Part shown: piece by piece, positions 20,701-27,940 of the stretch | How the letters are laid out: every line of letters starts with the position of its first letter | How positions within the stretch are numbered: the first letter of the stretch is position 1 | Source: Companilactobacillus metriopterae | GTDB taxonomy: Bacteria > Bacillota > Bacilli > Lactobacillales > Lactobacillaceae | Length of the DNA: 64,000 nucleotides | NCBI RefSeq assembly: GCF_004117915.1 | Contig: NZ_RSTD01000003.1 | Coordinates: forward strand, 124,001 to 188,000 | Reading direction: 5' to 3' | Position numbers and translations under genes: made by a program | The notes under the pieces: generated by a model | Database searches by the model: none | What the model was told of the DNA's origin: nothing | Seen by the model: only the letters and a program-made list of their open reading frames with translations

Positions 20701-20854
20701 TGGAGAACGTGACCAGATTCTAAAAGAAGGACAAGTTCTTTACCAAGAAGACTCAACTGATCCAGAAATTAGAGAACTAAGCAAAATCAAATATAGAAAT
20801 AGTTTTAAAGAAGCATTTAACAAGTTTGCCGATACACTAAAAAGAAAATATTAA
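17744..20854 (+). CDS. hsdR: Type I restriction enzyme, R subunit
   Basis: 1036 residues from ATG 17744; GGGG six bases earlier supports it over ATG 17732. N-terminal nuclease of PD-(D/E)xK type around FDITLLINGLPIIQIEEK (residues about 140-160), Walker A HTTGSGKT near 295, DEAH box IVDEAHRS near 403 and helicase motif VDRLLTGFNAP near 655, then a helical C-terminus for complex assembly. Translocates and cuts unmodified DNA as part of R2M2S. First gene of an hsdR-hsdM-hsdS operon with gaps of 20 and -8 bases. No disruption visible, so activity is likely. Confidence 0.95.
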   Translation: MAVEKRELEFENKIVEYLTKIGGTKQWQEMPDIKNTDQLWVNFKTILENNNPDKLKKPLSVSEFNQVKSEISNLSTSFKAGQFLYGLNGTSQVEVDLDDGRHVFLTVFDQAQVGAGNTTYQIVKQIERDPIVAGKKSRRFDITLLINGLPIIQIEEKADGHDAKEALNQMHQYIAEKQYSDIFSTLQILVAMTPHDARYMANTSSDMFNTDFAFRWQDEKTNAPILDWKEFANKFLSIPMAHQMATSYMILNGTKNRQMIMSMRSYQVYATRRVIERISNHHFGEDPKELGYVWHTTGSGKTISSFKAAWLASRLPNVDKVVFLVDRVALTNQTVEEYQAYDPDSDELNKNGVVDDTANKSELEKKLLSDGSGIIVTSTQKMGGLAESKKLKNLDKNIVFIVDEAHRSTSGDMMLRIKDSIKRSAFVGYTGTPAFDPKEGPTTQEIFGDLLHAYTIRDAIADKNVLGFKVDFETTLSDQSLKENYLPRYFKYQHPEWTAEQIDHKINNMTAADMDDQVTPSVYDMNEDHVKEVVSEIIRNWNKRSNSYKYNAILTTKVGGGKASTPMAMMYYDEFKRQNKNLEKPLKVGVTFSRKTDNSDSQLETNENLDRAMQEYNEEFGTNFDATQDKEYNEDLATRLNKKAVDGNYLDLVIVVDRLLTGFNAPQLNTLYVDRTLKGAGLIQAYSRTNRVQNMQEKPFGHIVNYRWPHNSEKLMDEALQLYANRESAYYQLTIDDVESGDDDGRGIIEKSYTELVDELKEVVADISEATSNFVMVPPSETLQETTYDNLEKYNRIMAKIKQDENYDEEHPEKLLESLGMTEDDEAKVTGVFAEELKKVVAENHDVDLSDLTLTMEHVKDVKVNYDYLNILIAELANQVKEGDNLEAEKTRDKIVKFADQLEDSKYAKQVSDYAEDIYNKEVEFEKYPVNSTEIPDLLDNYATDTMRKSILEFKRKWGLVDIKNVHLINEILENHVVGADDLNVSGERDQILKEGQVLYQEDSTDPEIRELSKIKYRNSFKEAFNKFADTLKRKY

Positions 20855-20874
20855 AGACAAGAGGAAACAATATA

Positions 20875-22539
20875 GTGAGTGAAGAAGTAAAGAGCGCACA
20901 GGACCTGACAAATCAACTGTGGTCGATGGCCAATGATTTGCGTGGAAACATGGATGCAAGTGAGTTTAGAAATTATATATTAGGATTCATGTTTTACCGC
21001 TATCTGTCAGAACATCAAGAAGACTATATTATTAATGAAGATTTAGTAGAGATATCAGGTGATGAAACTGTCAATGAAGCATATATCCGAGCAGCTGCAG
21101 AAGATGGTGAAGAAGACTATCTAGAAGATATCGCCAGTTCTCTAGGTTATGCTATCGCGCCCAATGATACATGGGCATCAATTATTGATCGTGTTAACAG
21201 TGACACAATCTTGCCAGAAGATTTTCAAAATATGTTTGATAACTTCGATAAAAATGCACAGATCAATACTAATGCTTCAGGAGATTTCACAAATATCTTT
21301 GCCGATGTGAATTTGGCTGACAATAAATTAGGTAATAGTACAACAAGTCGTGCTCGTGCTTTGAAAAATATTGTTTTATCAGTAGATGAATTCAACTATC
21401 TAGGAGAAAACGGTAAGGATATCCTAGGGGATGTCTATGAATATCTGATTGCTAAGTTTGCCGGAAATTCTGGAAAGAAAGCTGGAGAATTCTATACTCC
21501 TCATGAAGTTTCTCAAGTCTTGTCAAAATTAGTAACTATCAAAGAATCAACTGTTGATCGTCCATTCAGTGTATATGATCCTACTATGGGGTCAGGCTCA
21601 TTATTATTGACAGTTCAAGATGAATTACCAGATGGTAATACTCAAGGAGCTGTTCAATTCTATGGTCAAGAATTGAATACAACAACATTCAACTTGGCCC
21701 GTATGAATCTGATGATGCATGGTGTTGAGTATCAAAATATGACATTGAACAATGGTGATACCCTAGAATCTGATTGGCCAGATGGTCCAGATGATCAAGG
21801 AATCGACCATCCACGTAGTTTTGATGCAGTGGTTGCTAACCCACCATATTCAGCACATTGGGATAATAATGATAATAAATTGAAAGATCCTCGTTTCAAA
21901 GATTACGGATTAGCACCTGGAACTAAAGCAGATTTTGCCTTCCTACTCCATGGTCTATATCACTTGAAATCTACAGGAACGATGGCAATTGTTCTACCTC
22001 ATGGAGTTCTATTTCGTGGAGCAAAAGAAGGTAAGATTCGTCAGGCATTATTAGAAAAAAATCAAATCGATGCCGTGATCGGATTGCCAGCAGGATTATT
22101 CTTCTCGACATCAATTCCTACAGTCGTCCTAGTGTTGAAACGCCAAAGAGATAACCGTGATGTAATGTTTATCGATGCAAGTGAACACTTTGAAAAGGGA
22201 AAGAATCAAAATGTCCTTCGTAGTGAAGATATTGAATTGATTATCAATACCTACAAAGATCGTAAAGATGCTGACAAGTTAGCTCATGTAGCAAGTTTGG
22301 AAGAAATCCAAGAGAACGATTACAACTTGAATATTCCTCGATATGTCGACACATTTGAAGAAGAACCAGAGATTGATCTTGATAAGCTAACTACTGAAAT
22401 GAAAGAAACACAAACTCAAATCAAACAAAATGAAACAGAACTAATCAGCATGTTGAATGAACTAACCAGTGACGATCCTAAGATAAAATCTGATCTACAA
22501 CATTTTATTCAAGCACTAGGTGGTGATACTAATGAGTAA
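20875..22539 (+). CDS. hsdM: Type I DNA methyltransferase, M subunit
   Basis: 554 residues with a GTG start behind an AGAGGAAAC site. HsdM N-terminal domain (residues 1-150), then YTPHEV, SAM-binding DPTMGSGSLL near 235 and catalytic NPPYS near 321, as in N6-adenine methylases. The C-terminal helical tail (TQTQIKQNETELI) contacts HsdS. The product protects the host DNA and completes the restriction complex. Its last codons overlap the hsdS start (ATGAGTAA), indicating coupling. Confidence 0.95.
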   Translation: MSEEVKSAQDLTNQLWSMANDLRGNMDASEFRNYILGFMFYRYLSEHQEDYIINEDLVEISGDETVNEAYIRAAAEDGEEDYLEDIASSLGYAIAPNDTWASIIDRVNSDTILPEDFQNMFDNFDKNAQINTNASGDFTNIFADVNLADNKLGNSTTSRARALKNIVLSVDEFNYLGENGKDILGDVYEYLIAKFAGNSGKKAGEFYTPHEVSQVLSKLVTIKESTVDRPFSVYDPTMGSGSLLLTVQDELPDGNTQGAVQFYGQELNTTTFNLARMNLMMHGVEYQNMTLNNGDTLESDWPDGPDDQGIDHPRSFDAVVANPPYSAHWDNNDNKLKDPRFKDYGLAPGTKADFAFLLHGLYHLKSTGTMAIVLPHGVLFRGAKEGKIRQALLEKNQIDAVIGLPAGLFFSTSIPTVVLVLKRQRDNRDVMFIDASEHFEKGKNQNVLRSEDIELIINTYKDRKDADKLAHVASLEEIQENDYNLNIPRYVDTFEEEPEIDLDKLTTEMKETQTQIKQNETELISMLNELTSDDPKIKSDLQHFIQALGGDTNE

Positions 22540-23764
22540 TGTTCCTGTAGTTAGATTTAGTGAATTTGATGATGATTGGGTTGATAAAAAGTTGGGTGAT
22601 GTGACAAAACGGGTCAAAGGTAATGATGGGAGAATGGAGCTTCCAACTCTTACAATTTCTGCATCTCAAGGATGGATGGATCAAATAGATCGTTTTTCTA
22701 GTAATATAGCTGGTAATGAACAAAAAAATTACACGTTATTAAAGAAAAATGATCTATCTTATAACCATGGTAATTCTAAAATTGCTAAATATGGAGTAGT
22801 GTTTTCTTTGGACTCTTATGAAGAAGCCTTAGTTCCAAGAGTTTATCATAGCTTTAGAACAACTAATGATTCTTTCTCATTGTTTATTGAATATTTATTT
22901 TTAACAAAAAAACCTGATAGGGAACTTAGAAAGCTTGTTTCTTCTGGGGCAAGAATGGACGGATTACTTAATATAAACTATGAATCATTTATGGGAATAA
23001 ATATGATGTTCCCTTCCCTACCAGAACAAACAAAAATAGGTGATTTTTTCAAACTGCTAGATGACACCATTGCTCTACATCAAAAGGAACTAGACGCCTT
23101 GAAGCAGGCTAAACAAGGATTCTTACAGAAAATGTTTCCTGCCGATGGTGAAAAGGTTCCGAAGATTCGATTCCCAGAATTTTCAGATGATTGGGTTGAG
23201 ACTAAGTTGGGGGAAGTTTCTAATCATAGAAATGGTAAACCAATAGAAAAGTATTTTGATGTCAATGGAACACACAGAGTTATATCCATAGGAAGTTATG
23301 GAAAAGAAAATAGGTATGTTGATCAAAATATAAAAGTTAATTATAAAGAAGAATTTAAAGATCAATTGGTGAAAAGTCAGGAACTAACTATGGTTTTAAA
23401 TGATAAGACGAAAGAAGGAAATATTATTGGTAGAACGCTATTAATAGAGGAAGATGACTTATTCATTGTAAACCAAAGAACTGAAATTATTAGTTTATAT
23501 AATATATTAGACTCATATTTTATGTTTATATATCTTAATTATATATTTCGAAATAAAGTTAGAATTATGGCTCAAGGAGGAACACAGATTTATGTTAACT
23601 ATAATTCTGTAAAAGAAAAGTATGTAAGTTATCCTAGTAAGTCAGAACAAATAAAAATCGGTGATTTTTTCAGACAATTAGACAAATCAATTGAGTTAGA
23701 AGAACAAAAACTAGAAAATTTAAAGAATGCCAAGAAGTCGTTCTTACAAAAGATGTTTATTTAA
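22532..23764 (+). CDS. hsdS: Type I specificity subunit, S
   Basis: 410 residues from ATG 22532, overlapping hsdM. Two target-recognition halves begin with the similar phrases VRFSEFDDDWVDKKLGDV and IRFPEFSDDWVETKLGEV. Each half ends in a conserved helical spacer: KIGDFFKLLDDTI...KQGFLQKMF and KIGDFFRQLDKSI...KKSFLQKMF. This internal duplication is the normal design for recognising a bipartite site. Only one full hsdS and no partial copies or inverted repeats are seen, so there is no phase-variable shuffling here. The target site cannot be read from sequence. Confidence 0.93.
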   Translation: MSNVPVVRFSEFDDDWVDKKLGDVTKRVKGNDGRMELPTLTISASQGWMDQIDRFSSNIAGNEQKNYTLLKKNDLSYNHGNSKIAKYGVVFSLDSYEEALVPRVYHSFRTTNDSFSLFIEYLFLTKKPDRELRKLVSSGARMDGLLNINYESFMGINMMFPSLPEQTKIGDFFKLLDDTIALHQKELDALKQAKQGFLQKMFPADGEKVPKIRFPEFSDDWVETKLGEVSNHRNGKPIEKYFDVNGTHRVISIGSYGKENRYVDQNIKVNYKEEFKDQLVKSQELTMVLNDKTKEGNIIGRTLLIEEDDLFIVNQRTEIISLYNILDSYFMFIYLNYIFRNKVRIMAQGGTQIYVNYNSVKEKYVSYPSKSEQIKIGDFFRQLDKSIELEEQKLENLKNAKKSFLQKMFI

Positions 23765-23837
23765 TCAAATGTTTACATAATTGCTTACCTTAGTGTTAGA
23801 ATTTTACCAGTAATATTTAATACCAAGAGGTAATATC

Positions 23838-24485
23838 ATGGAATTTTTAAACGTACTAAACAACCGCAGAGCTATCAGAAGTTTTAGCAATCAGCCTATA
23901 TCTGATAAGGATTTACGGGAGATTGTTGAGCAAGCATTGCTAGCACCATCTTGGGAGAATACTCAACCTTGGAAAGTTTACATTGCTGGTGGTAACTCTC
24001 TAAAAAGTATTAAGCAGCAACATCTTCAATATTCTAAAGACAAGGTTCGAAGTAATCCTGAAATGCCTATTATGCACTATAATCAATGGGCAAAGGACTC
24101 TGTTCACAACATTGATCAATGGAACTCTGATATTAATAGCTTTCTTGGCGATGAATCTGATGAGGTTGGGGATGTTCAGTTTAAATTATTCAACGCTGCT
24201 GATATTGTCTATCTGACTGTTCCTAAAAATTCATCATCGTGGTCAATATATGACTTAGGTTCATTTGGACAAACTTTGATGCTATCTGCCACCAACAAAG
24301 GAATAGATTCAATTCCAGCATATGCTTTGGTTAAATATCCTGATATTGTCCGTAAAAATATAGATATTCCCGATGATCAGATGCTTGTAATGGGTATTGC
24401 TCTGGGATATCGAGATACTAGCAAAATCAATGATTTTGAATCTAGACGTATGAACTTAGATGATGTTTTAAAAATTGAAAATTAG
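23838..24485 (+). CDS. Nitroreductase family FMN-dependent oxidoreductase
   Basis: 215 residues. Start NNRRAIRSFSNQPISDKDLREIVEQALLAPSWENTQPW is the classic FMN-binding opening (Arg, Ser and NTQPW contacts), with the C-terminal GIDSIPAYALVKYPD and MGIALGYRD. It is a dimeric cytoplasmic enzyme reducing nitro compounds, quinones or enones with NAD(P)H; the physiological substrate is unknown. AAGAGGT precedes ATG 23838. Closed by a terminator. Confidence 0.9.
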   Translation: MEFLNVLNNRRAIRSFSNQPISDKDLREIVEQALLAPSWENTQPWKVYIAGGNSLKSIKQQHLQYSKDKVRSNPEMPIMHYNQWAKDSVHNIDQWNSDINSFLGDESDEVGDVQFKLFNAADIVYLTVPKNSSSWSIYDLGSFGQTLMLSATNKGIDSIPAYALVKYPDIVRKNIDIPDDQMLVMGIALGYRDTSKINDFESRRMNLDDVLKIEN

Positions 24486-24492
24486 CACAAAT

Positions 24493-24531
24493 AAAAACTA
24501 TAAGTCTATAATTGACTCATAGTTTTTTTAT
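24493..24531 (+). terminator. Terminator of the nitroreductase gene
   Basis: AAAAACTAT-A-AGTC stem with GACT-C-ATAGTTTTT, seven-base loop and T-run. Confidence 0.75.
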
Positions 24532-24548
24532 TTACGAGGTGAAAATTT

Positions 24549-25106
24549 ATGGCAGGTATACGTTTAGCTACAACCAAAGATGCACAACAAATACTAGATA
24601 TTTACACACCCTATATAGAAAATACAACAATAACTTTTGAATATGATGTTCCAACACTGGAGGAGTTTGCTGAACGTATTAATGATGTTCTAGAAAATTT
24701 TCCATATCTTGTTTATGAAGATAAAAACGGCAGTATTCTCGGTTATGCTTATGCTCACTATTATGGAGAACGTGCGGCATATAATTGGACGGTGGAAGTT
24801 AGTATATATTTATCTGAAAATGCCAGTGGGAAGGGTATTGGGACAAAACTTTATCGATCGTTAGAAGAAGAGTTAACTAAACAAAAAGTCATTAATATAG
24901 TGGCATGTGTTACAGAAGAGAATATAGGTAGTATTAGATTTCATGAAAAATTGGGATTTAAAAATATCGGAACCTTTGAAAAGGTTGGCTATAAGTTTAA
25001 TAAATGGTTAGATGTTGTATGGTTTGAAAAAGTTATCAATAATCGAAGTACTTATATTGGAGTGATTATTCCATATTCAGAGTTACAAAAAAAAACTTAC
25101 TATTAG
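24549..25106 (+). CDS. GNAT acetyltransferase, phosphinothricin/YncA-like
   Basis: 185 residues. Start IRLATTKDAQQILDIYTPYIENTTITFEY and the acetyl-CoA loop ASGKGIGTKLYRSLEEEL near residue 95, then CVTEENIGSIRFHEKLGFKNIGTFEKVGYKF, match Pat/YncA-type N-acetyltransferases. Such enzymes acetylate phosphinothricin-like amino acids or related small amines. ATG 24549 has a GAGGTG site. Ends in a terminator that also faces the reverse transcriptase gene. Confidence 0.88.
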   Translation: MAGIRLATTKDAQQILDIYTPYIENTTITFEYDVPTLEEFAERINDVLENFPYLVYEDKNGSILGYAYAHYYGERAAYNWTVEVSIYLSENASGKGIGTKLYRSLEEELTKQKVINIVACVTEENIGSIRFHEKLGFKNIGTFEKVGYKFNKWLDVVWFEKVINNRSTYIGVIIPYSELQKKTYY

Positions 25107-25118
25107 GTAAGCTTTTTT
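25088..25118. terminator. Terminator between acetyltransferase and reverse transcriptase genes
   Basis: AAAA-CTTAC / GTAAGCTTTT hairpin with a one-base bulge and a T-run; possibly used from both sides. Confidence 0.65.
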
Positions 25119-25144
25119 GATTTAGATAATAATAGAATTAACTT

Positions 25145-26704
25145 TTATTTATTTTGGGCATTTAAATCGTTTTTTAACTTAATGAGTCTGTTACGGGATT
25201 TATTAGCTTGTTTTAGGAAACTAATTTTATAGCTAGGATTATTTTTTGAGAAAACCTTTTCACAATTTTTGGCATACGACAGAAAAGAGTGCTTGGGTGA
25301 AGATTTCTCAATATGCATTAAATATCTCGTATGTGTCTTTTTTATATCTGGTAGTGCCACATTTTCTCTAACTTTATACATAATCCTTTCAGTTCTTTTT
25401 AAATACAGTTTAACTTTAAATTTATTCGTATTTTTATTGATGAAATTATTTGTTATTAAAATCTTGTAGGCATTATCATCGTTTATTTCAAAGTTTTTAT
25501 TTGAATACTCATCTTTTACCACATTGTATATTAGACTATTAAAATAAGTGGAATGTATAGAACGCCTGCCTCTATAATAGAATTTGTAGATACTTTTCCC
25601 TCGTATGGAGACTGTATTATCTTGGTATAAAAATCCTAAGTAGTCTAAACCACATGTCTTTTCAGTTGATACATCAGTGAAAAATCCCTTTGATTCAGAT
25701 ATCTGCTTTGTCTTTTTATCTGATATCTCTAAGTCAACTATTTTTTTACTATTCATTATTATTTCATTATAAAGTTTTTTAAAATCATTTATATTATTTT
25801 TTTCTTTGGGTATAACTATTATAAAATCATCAGAGTATCTTCGATAAATTCCTCCTTTTGAAGTAACCATTTGCTTTACAAATTTATCAAATTCAATCAT
25901 GTATACATTTGCTAAAATAGCACTGATACTAGTACCTTGTGGGATACCTTTTTTCTTATTCTGTTTAATCAATTCAAGATGGTTTTTAATAAAAATTCCA
26001 AATTCTTCCCTAGACTCAAAGTATGCTTTTCGAAATTTTTTAGGATTTTTTTTGTATACTTTTTTTTCAGGATTAGTAATATAATTTTCTATTTTATTTT
26101 TCTCAATATACTTGTAGTTTGTTAATTTATCGAGAACTTTTATCCAACTTTCGTATTCAAGAGATTTATCCTCCAAATTTAGAACTTTTAGCATATTTTT
26201 TTCTAGATAACAATGATTTAATCTATCAAAGAAATTTTTGAAATCGCCTTTCATAATCCAAGTTCCATTTTGTTTATCAATAAAATCAAAAACCTCTTTT
26301 GCTACGGTAATGTTAGATATTTTAGTATTATTTTTTAAATCAGATCTGTATGCTACGGCAACATCAGAAATATTTTGATCATATGAAAAATCGTTATATT
26401 TTTTATTTAAATTTTTAGATAAAAAAAAGTATACACCTGCGTCATAGTGTGAAACTAGTGATATTTTTCTTCTTTTTATATTCTTTTTTCCGTTATTCGG
26501 GTATTTTTTAAAAGTAATATTAAAAGTAATCATTGGTAAGAATCTATGTGTTTTAATTTTTTTCCAATTTAATAAACTTTTCTCAAAAATATTTGATTCT
26601 TCTTTTGTTAGAGGAAAGTCTATGTGCGTATATTTTTTGCTTACTTTCTCATAGAAAAGATTTTTTTTTGTAATATTATTTTTATACTTAAAGTTTTCAG
26701 TCAT
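25145..26704 (-). CDS. Reverse transcriptase, unknown-group/defence type
   Basis: 519 residues from ATG 26704 (TATAGGAAAATT before it). RT motifs: MKGDFKNFFDRLNH with catalytic Asp154, GIPQGTSISAILANVY (253-268), YRRYSDDFIIV with the YxDD box at 290-293, and LDYLGFLYQDNTVSIRGKSIYKFY (354-376). The C-terminal 140 residues are basic and unassigned. There is no maturase/HNH domain, so it is not a group II intron; unknown-group (UG/DRT/Abi-like) RTs fit best. Strongly lysine- and AT-rich compared with hsdRMS, suggesting transfer. The frame is also open up to 26821, but that part encodes a perfect 11-bp RNA hairpin, so I treat it as leader. The exact UG class is not decided. Confidence 0.85.
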   Translation of the reverse strand: MTENFKYKNNITKKNLFYEKVSKKYTHIDFPLTKEESNIFEKSLLNWKKIKTHRFLPMITFNITFKKYPNNGKKNIKRRKISLVSHYDAGVYFFLSKNLNKKYNDFSYDQNISDVAVAYRSDLKNNTKISNITVAKEVFDFIDKQNGTWIMKGDFKNFFDRLNHCYLEKNMLKVLNLEDKSLEYESWIKVLDKLTNYKYIEKNKIENYITNPEKKVYKKNPKKFRKAYFESREEFGIFIKNHLELIKQNKKKGIPQGTSISAILANVYMIEFDKFVKQMVTSKGGIYRRYSDDFIIVIPKEKNNINDFKKLYNEIIMNSKKIVDLEISDKKTKQISESKGFFTDVSTEKTCGLDYLGFLYQDNTVSIRGKSIYKFYYRGRRSIHSTYFNSLIYNVVKDEYSNKNFEINDDNAYKILITNNFINKNTNKFKVKLYLKRTERIMYKVRENVALPDIKKTHTRYLMHIEKSSPKHSFLSYAKNCEKVFSKNNPSYKISFLKQANKSRNRLIKLKNDLNAQNK

Positions 26705-26885
26705 AATTTTCCTATAAATTGAAAGCGCCTGTGCAGACGGTAGAAATGTCTTATGCACAGGCGCATTACTAATTGTTAAAAACTTGCCAGCAGTTTTAAC
26801 AAAATATTTTTTCAAAATCATATCTACCTAAATCAATAATAATAATGAACCGAATTGTATCTTGTTCATTATATTCGTGCTGTTG
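26705..26885 (-). ncRNA. Structured leader RNA of the reverse transcriptase gene
   Basis: From the predicted start near 26885 to the RT ATG, the minus-strand RNA contains three hairpins. They are ATAATGAAC/GTTCATTAT (26842-26872), a bulged GTTAAAACT/AGTTTTTAAC stem (26775-26800) and a GC-rich perfect 11-bp stem GCGCCTGTGCA/TGCACAGGCGC with an 18-base loop (26725-26764). The last is far more GC-rich than its surroundings. UG-type RTs such as DRT2 and DRT9 use a cis-encoded RNA upstream of the gene as template, which makes this leader a candidate template RNA. Alternative: translation regulation or a coding N-terminus. Confidence 0.55.
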
Positions 26886-26891
26886 GTGACC

Positions 26892-26921
26892 ATTATAGGT
26901 CGACAGCATGTATGTATTCAA
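26892..26921 (-). promoter_or_regulatory. Leftward promoter of the RT leader
   Basis: On the minus strand TTGAAT (26916-26921), 18-base spacer, TATAAT (26892-26897). The spacer contains one arm (26905-26913) of a 9-bp inverted repeat, AGCATGTAT, whose other arm lies in the spacer of the divergent rightward promoter. Confidence 0.65.
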
Positions 26922-26952
26922 TCAATATTGACAATCCTAATAAATAAAGGAG

Positions 26953-26981
26953 TTGAAAGTATGTTAAATACATGCTATAAA
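26953..26981 (+). promoter_or_regulatory. Rightward promoter divergent from the RT leader
   Basis: TTGAAA (26953-26958), 17-base spacer, TATAAA (26976-26981) with TGC just before it (extended -10). The second arm ATACATGCT (26968-26976) of the shared inverted repeat lies here. No gene follows, only a terminator about 120 bases on. Confidence 0.65.
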
Positions 26982-26987
26982 AAAGTC

Positions 26988-27130
26988 TAAGCTGAATCTG
27001 GCATCTAAACTTAGGTAACTAAACTATATATGAAATTATAAATTTATTCAAACAAATACTCATTTTTTATTAGCGATTATTCCGTATCCAGATTGAGAAA
27101 AAAGAACTTACCGTTAGGTAAGTTCTTTTT
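26988..27130 (+). ncRNA. Candidate small RNA divergent from the reverse transcriptase
   Basis: Bounded by the extended promoter at 26953-26981 and a strong intrinsic terminator, AAAAGAACTTACC / GGTAAGTTCTTTT, at 27100-27130. About 140 bases, AT-rich, no ORF with a ribosome binding site inside. The transcription unit has no other evident product. It could be an RNA partner of the RT or an independent RNA. Confidence 0.5.
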
Positions 27131-27180
27131 ATTTTGTTATTGCTATTTTATTTCCAACGATGTATATTAAATTCATCAGG

Positions 27181-27198
27181 TGAGTGATTACTCACTCA
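27181..27198 (+). promoter_or_regulatory. TetR-type operator
   Basis: TGAGTGATTACTCACTCA: 7-bp arms TGAGTGA/TCACTCA around four bases, 22 bases before the first codon of the ABC operon. The operon's third gene encodes a TetR regulator, so autorepression is likely. Confidence 0.8.
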
Positions 27199-27220
27199 CG
27201 AAGTGAAATGGAGCAGAAAA

Positions 27221-27940
27221 ATGGAAAATATCATTTCATTAACTAATATATCCAAAACATTTGGCAACAAAAAAGTATTAGACAATATTACTTTTCAACC
27301 ACAAAATGGTAAAATAATAGGTTTAATCGGACCTTCGGGTGCTGGTAAATCTACTATTATCAAAGTACTTTTAGGTATGGAAATCGCGGATTCTGGCAGT
27401 GCCAAAGTTTTCGGCAAGACAATGCCTAATCGCCAACTACTTTCCAGAATCGGATACATGGCGCAAAGTGATGCCCTGTACGGACAATTGACAGCTCAAG
27501 AAAATCTAGAATTTTACGCTGAGATGTTAAAAATTAGTAAGCAAGAGCAACAAAAACAAATAGCTAAAGTTGCAAAAATTGTTGATTTAACTGAATCACT
27601 AAACATCAAAGCCGATGATTACTCAGGTGGTATGAAACGTCGATTATCTCTAGCAATAGCAATGCTCGGTGACAAGGATCTTTTAATATTGGATGAGCCG
27701 ACTGTTGGTATTGATCCTGCTCTAAGGATCAAGATCTGGAAAGAATTGACCGCTATGAAAAATCAAGGGAAAACAATTTTGGTAACGACTCATCAGATGG
27801 ACGAAGCTGAATTAGTAGATGAAGTTGCAATTTTACATGATGGAAAAATCATTGCTATGGATACGCCAGATGTTCTAAAAATGAAATATGAAGCAGATAG
27901 CATTGAGCAAGTATTCTTGAAAGCAGAAGGTGAAGATTAA
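27221..27940 (+). CDS. ABC exporter ATP-binding protein
   Basis: 239 residues from ATG 27221 (GGAG before it; the GTG at 27203 is less likely). Walker A GPSGAGKST near residue 36, Q-loop YMAQSDALYG, signature YSGGMKRR and Walker B LLILDEPTVGID, then the H-loop TTHQMDEA. It energises the membrane protein encoded next (start codon overlaps the stop). This is the daunorubicin/DrrA-like ABC-2 export class: drugs, lipids or peptides. Controlled by the upstream TetR operator. Confidence 0.92.
   Translation: MENIISLTNISKTFGNKKVLDNITFQPQNGKIIGLIGPSGAGKSTIIKVLLGMEIADSGSAKVFGKTMPNRQLLSRIGYMAQSDALYGQLTAQENLEFYAEMLKISKQEQQKQIAKVAKIVDLTESLNIKADDYSGGMKRRLSLAIAMLGDKDLLILDEPTVGIDPALRIKIWKELTAMKNQGKTILVTTHQMDEAELVDEVAILHDGKIIAMDTPDVLKMKYEADSIEQVFLKAEGED

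Noticed and set aside
22532-23764. Phase-variable hsdS
   Set aside because: Only one hsdS gene, no inverted repeats, partial copies or recombinase nearby.
25145-26704. Group II intron or retron
   Set aside because: No maturase or HNH domain and no intron domain V-like end near the gene. A retron msr/msd fold and effector gene are not evident. Decided by motifs only.
26705-26821. Coding extension of the reverse transcriptase by 39 residues
   Set aside because: The frame is open, but it contains a perfect 11-bp GC-rich hairpin and a second stem, and ATG 26821 has only a weak AGG. ATG 26704 has TATAGGA close by. Kept as an alternative start.
26967-26997. Nine-codon ORF (MLNTCYKKV) with AAAGGAG site on the plus strand upstream of the RT gene
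   Set aside because: It overlaps the -35 and -10 of the rightward promoter, so the ORF would not be in that transcript. Probably chance.
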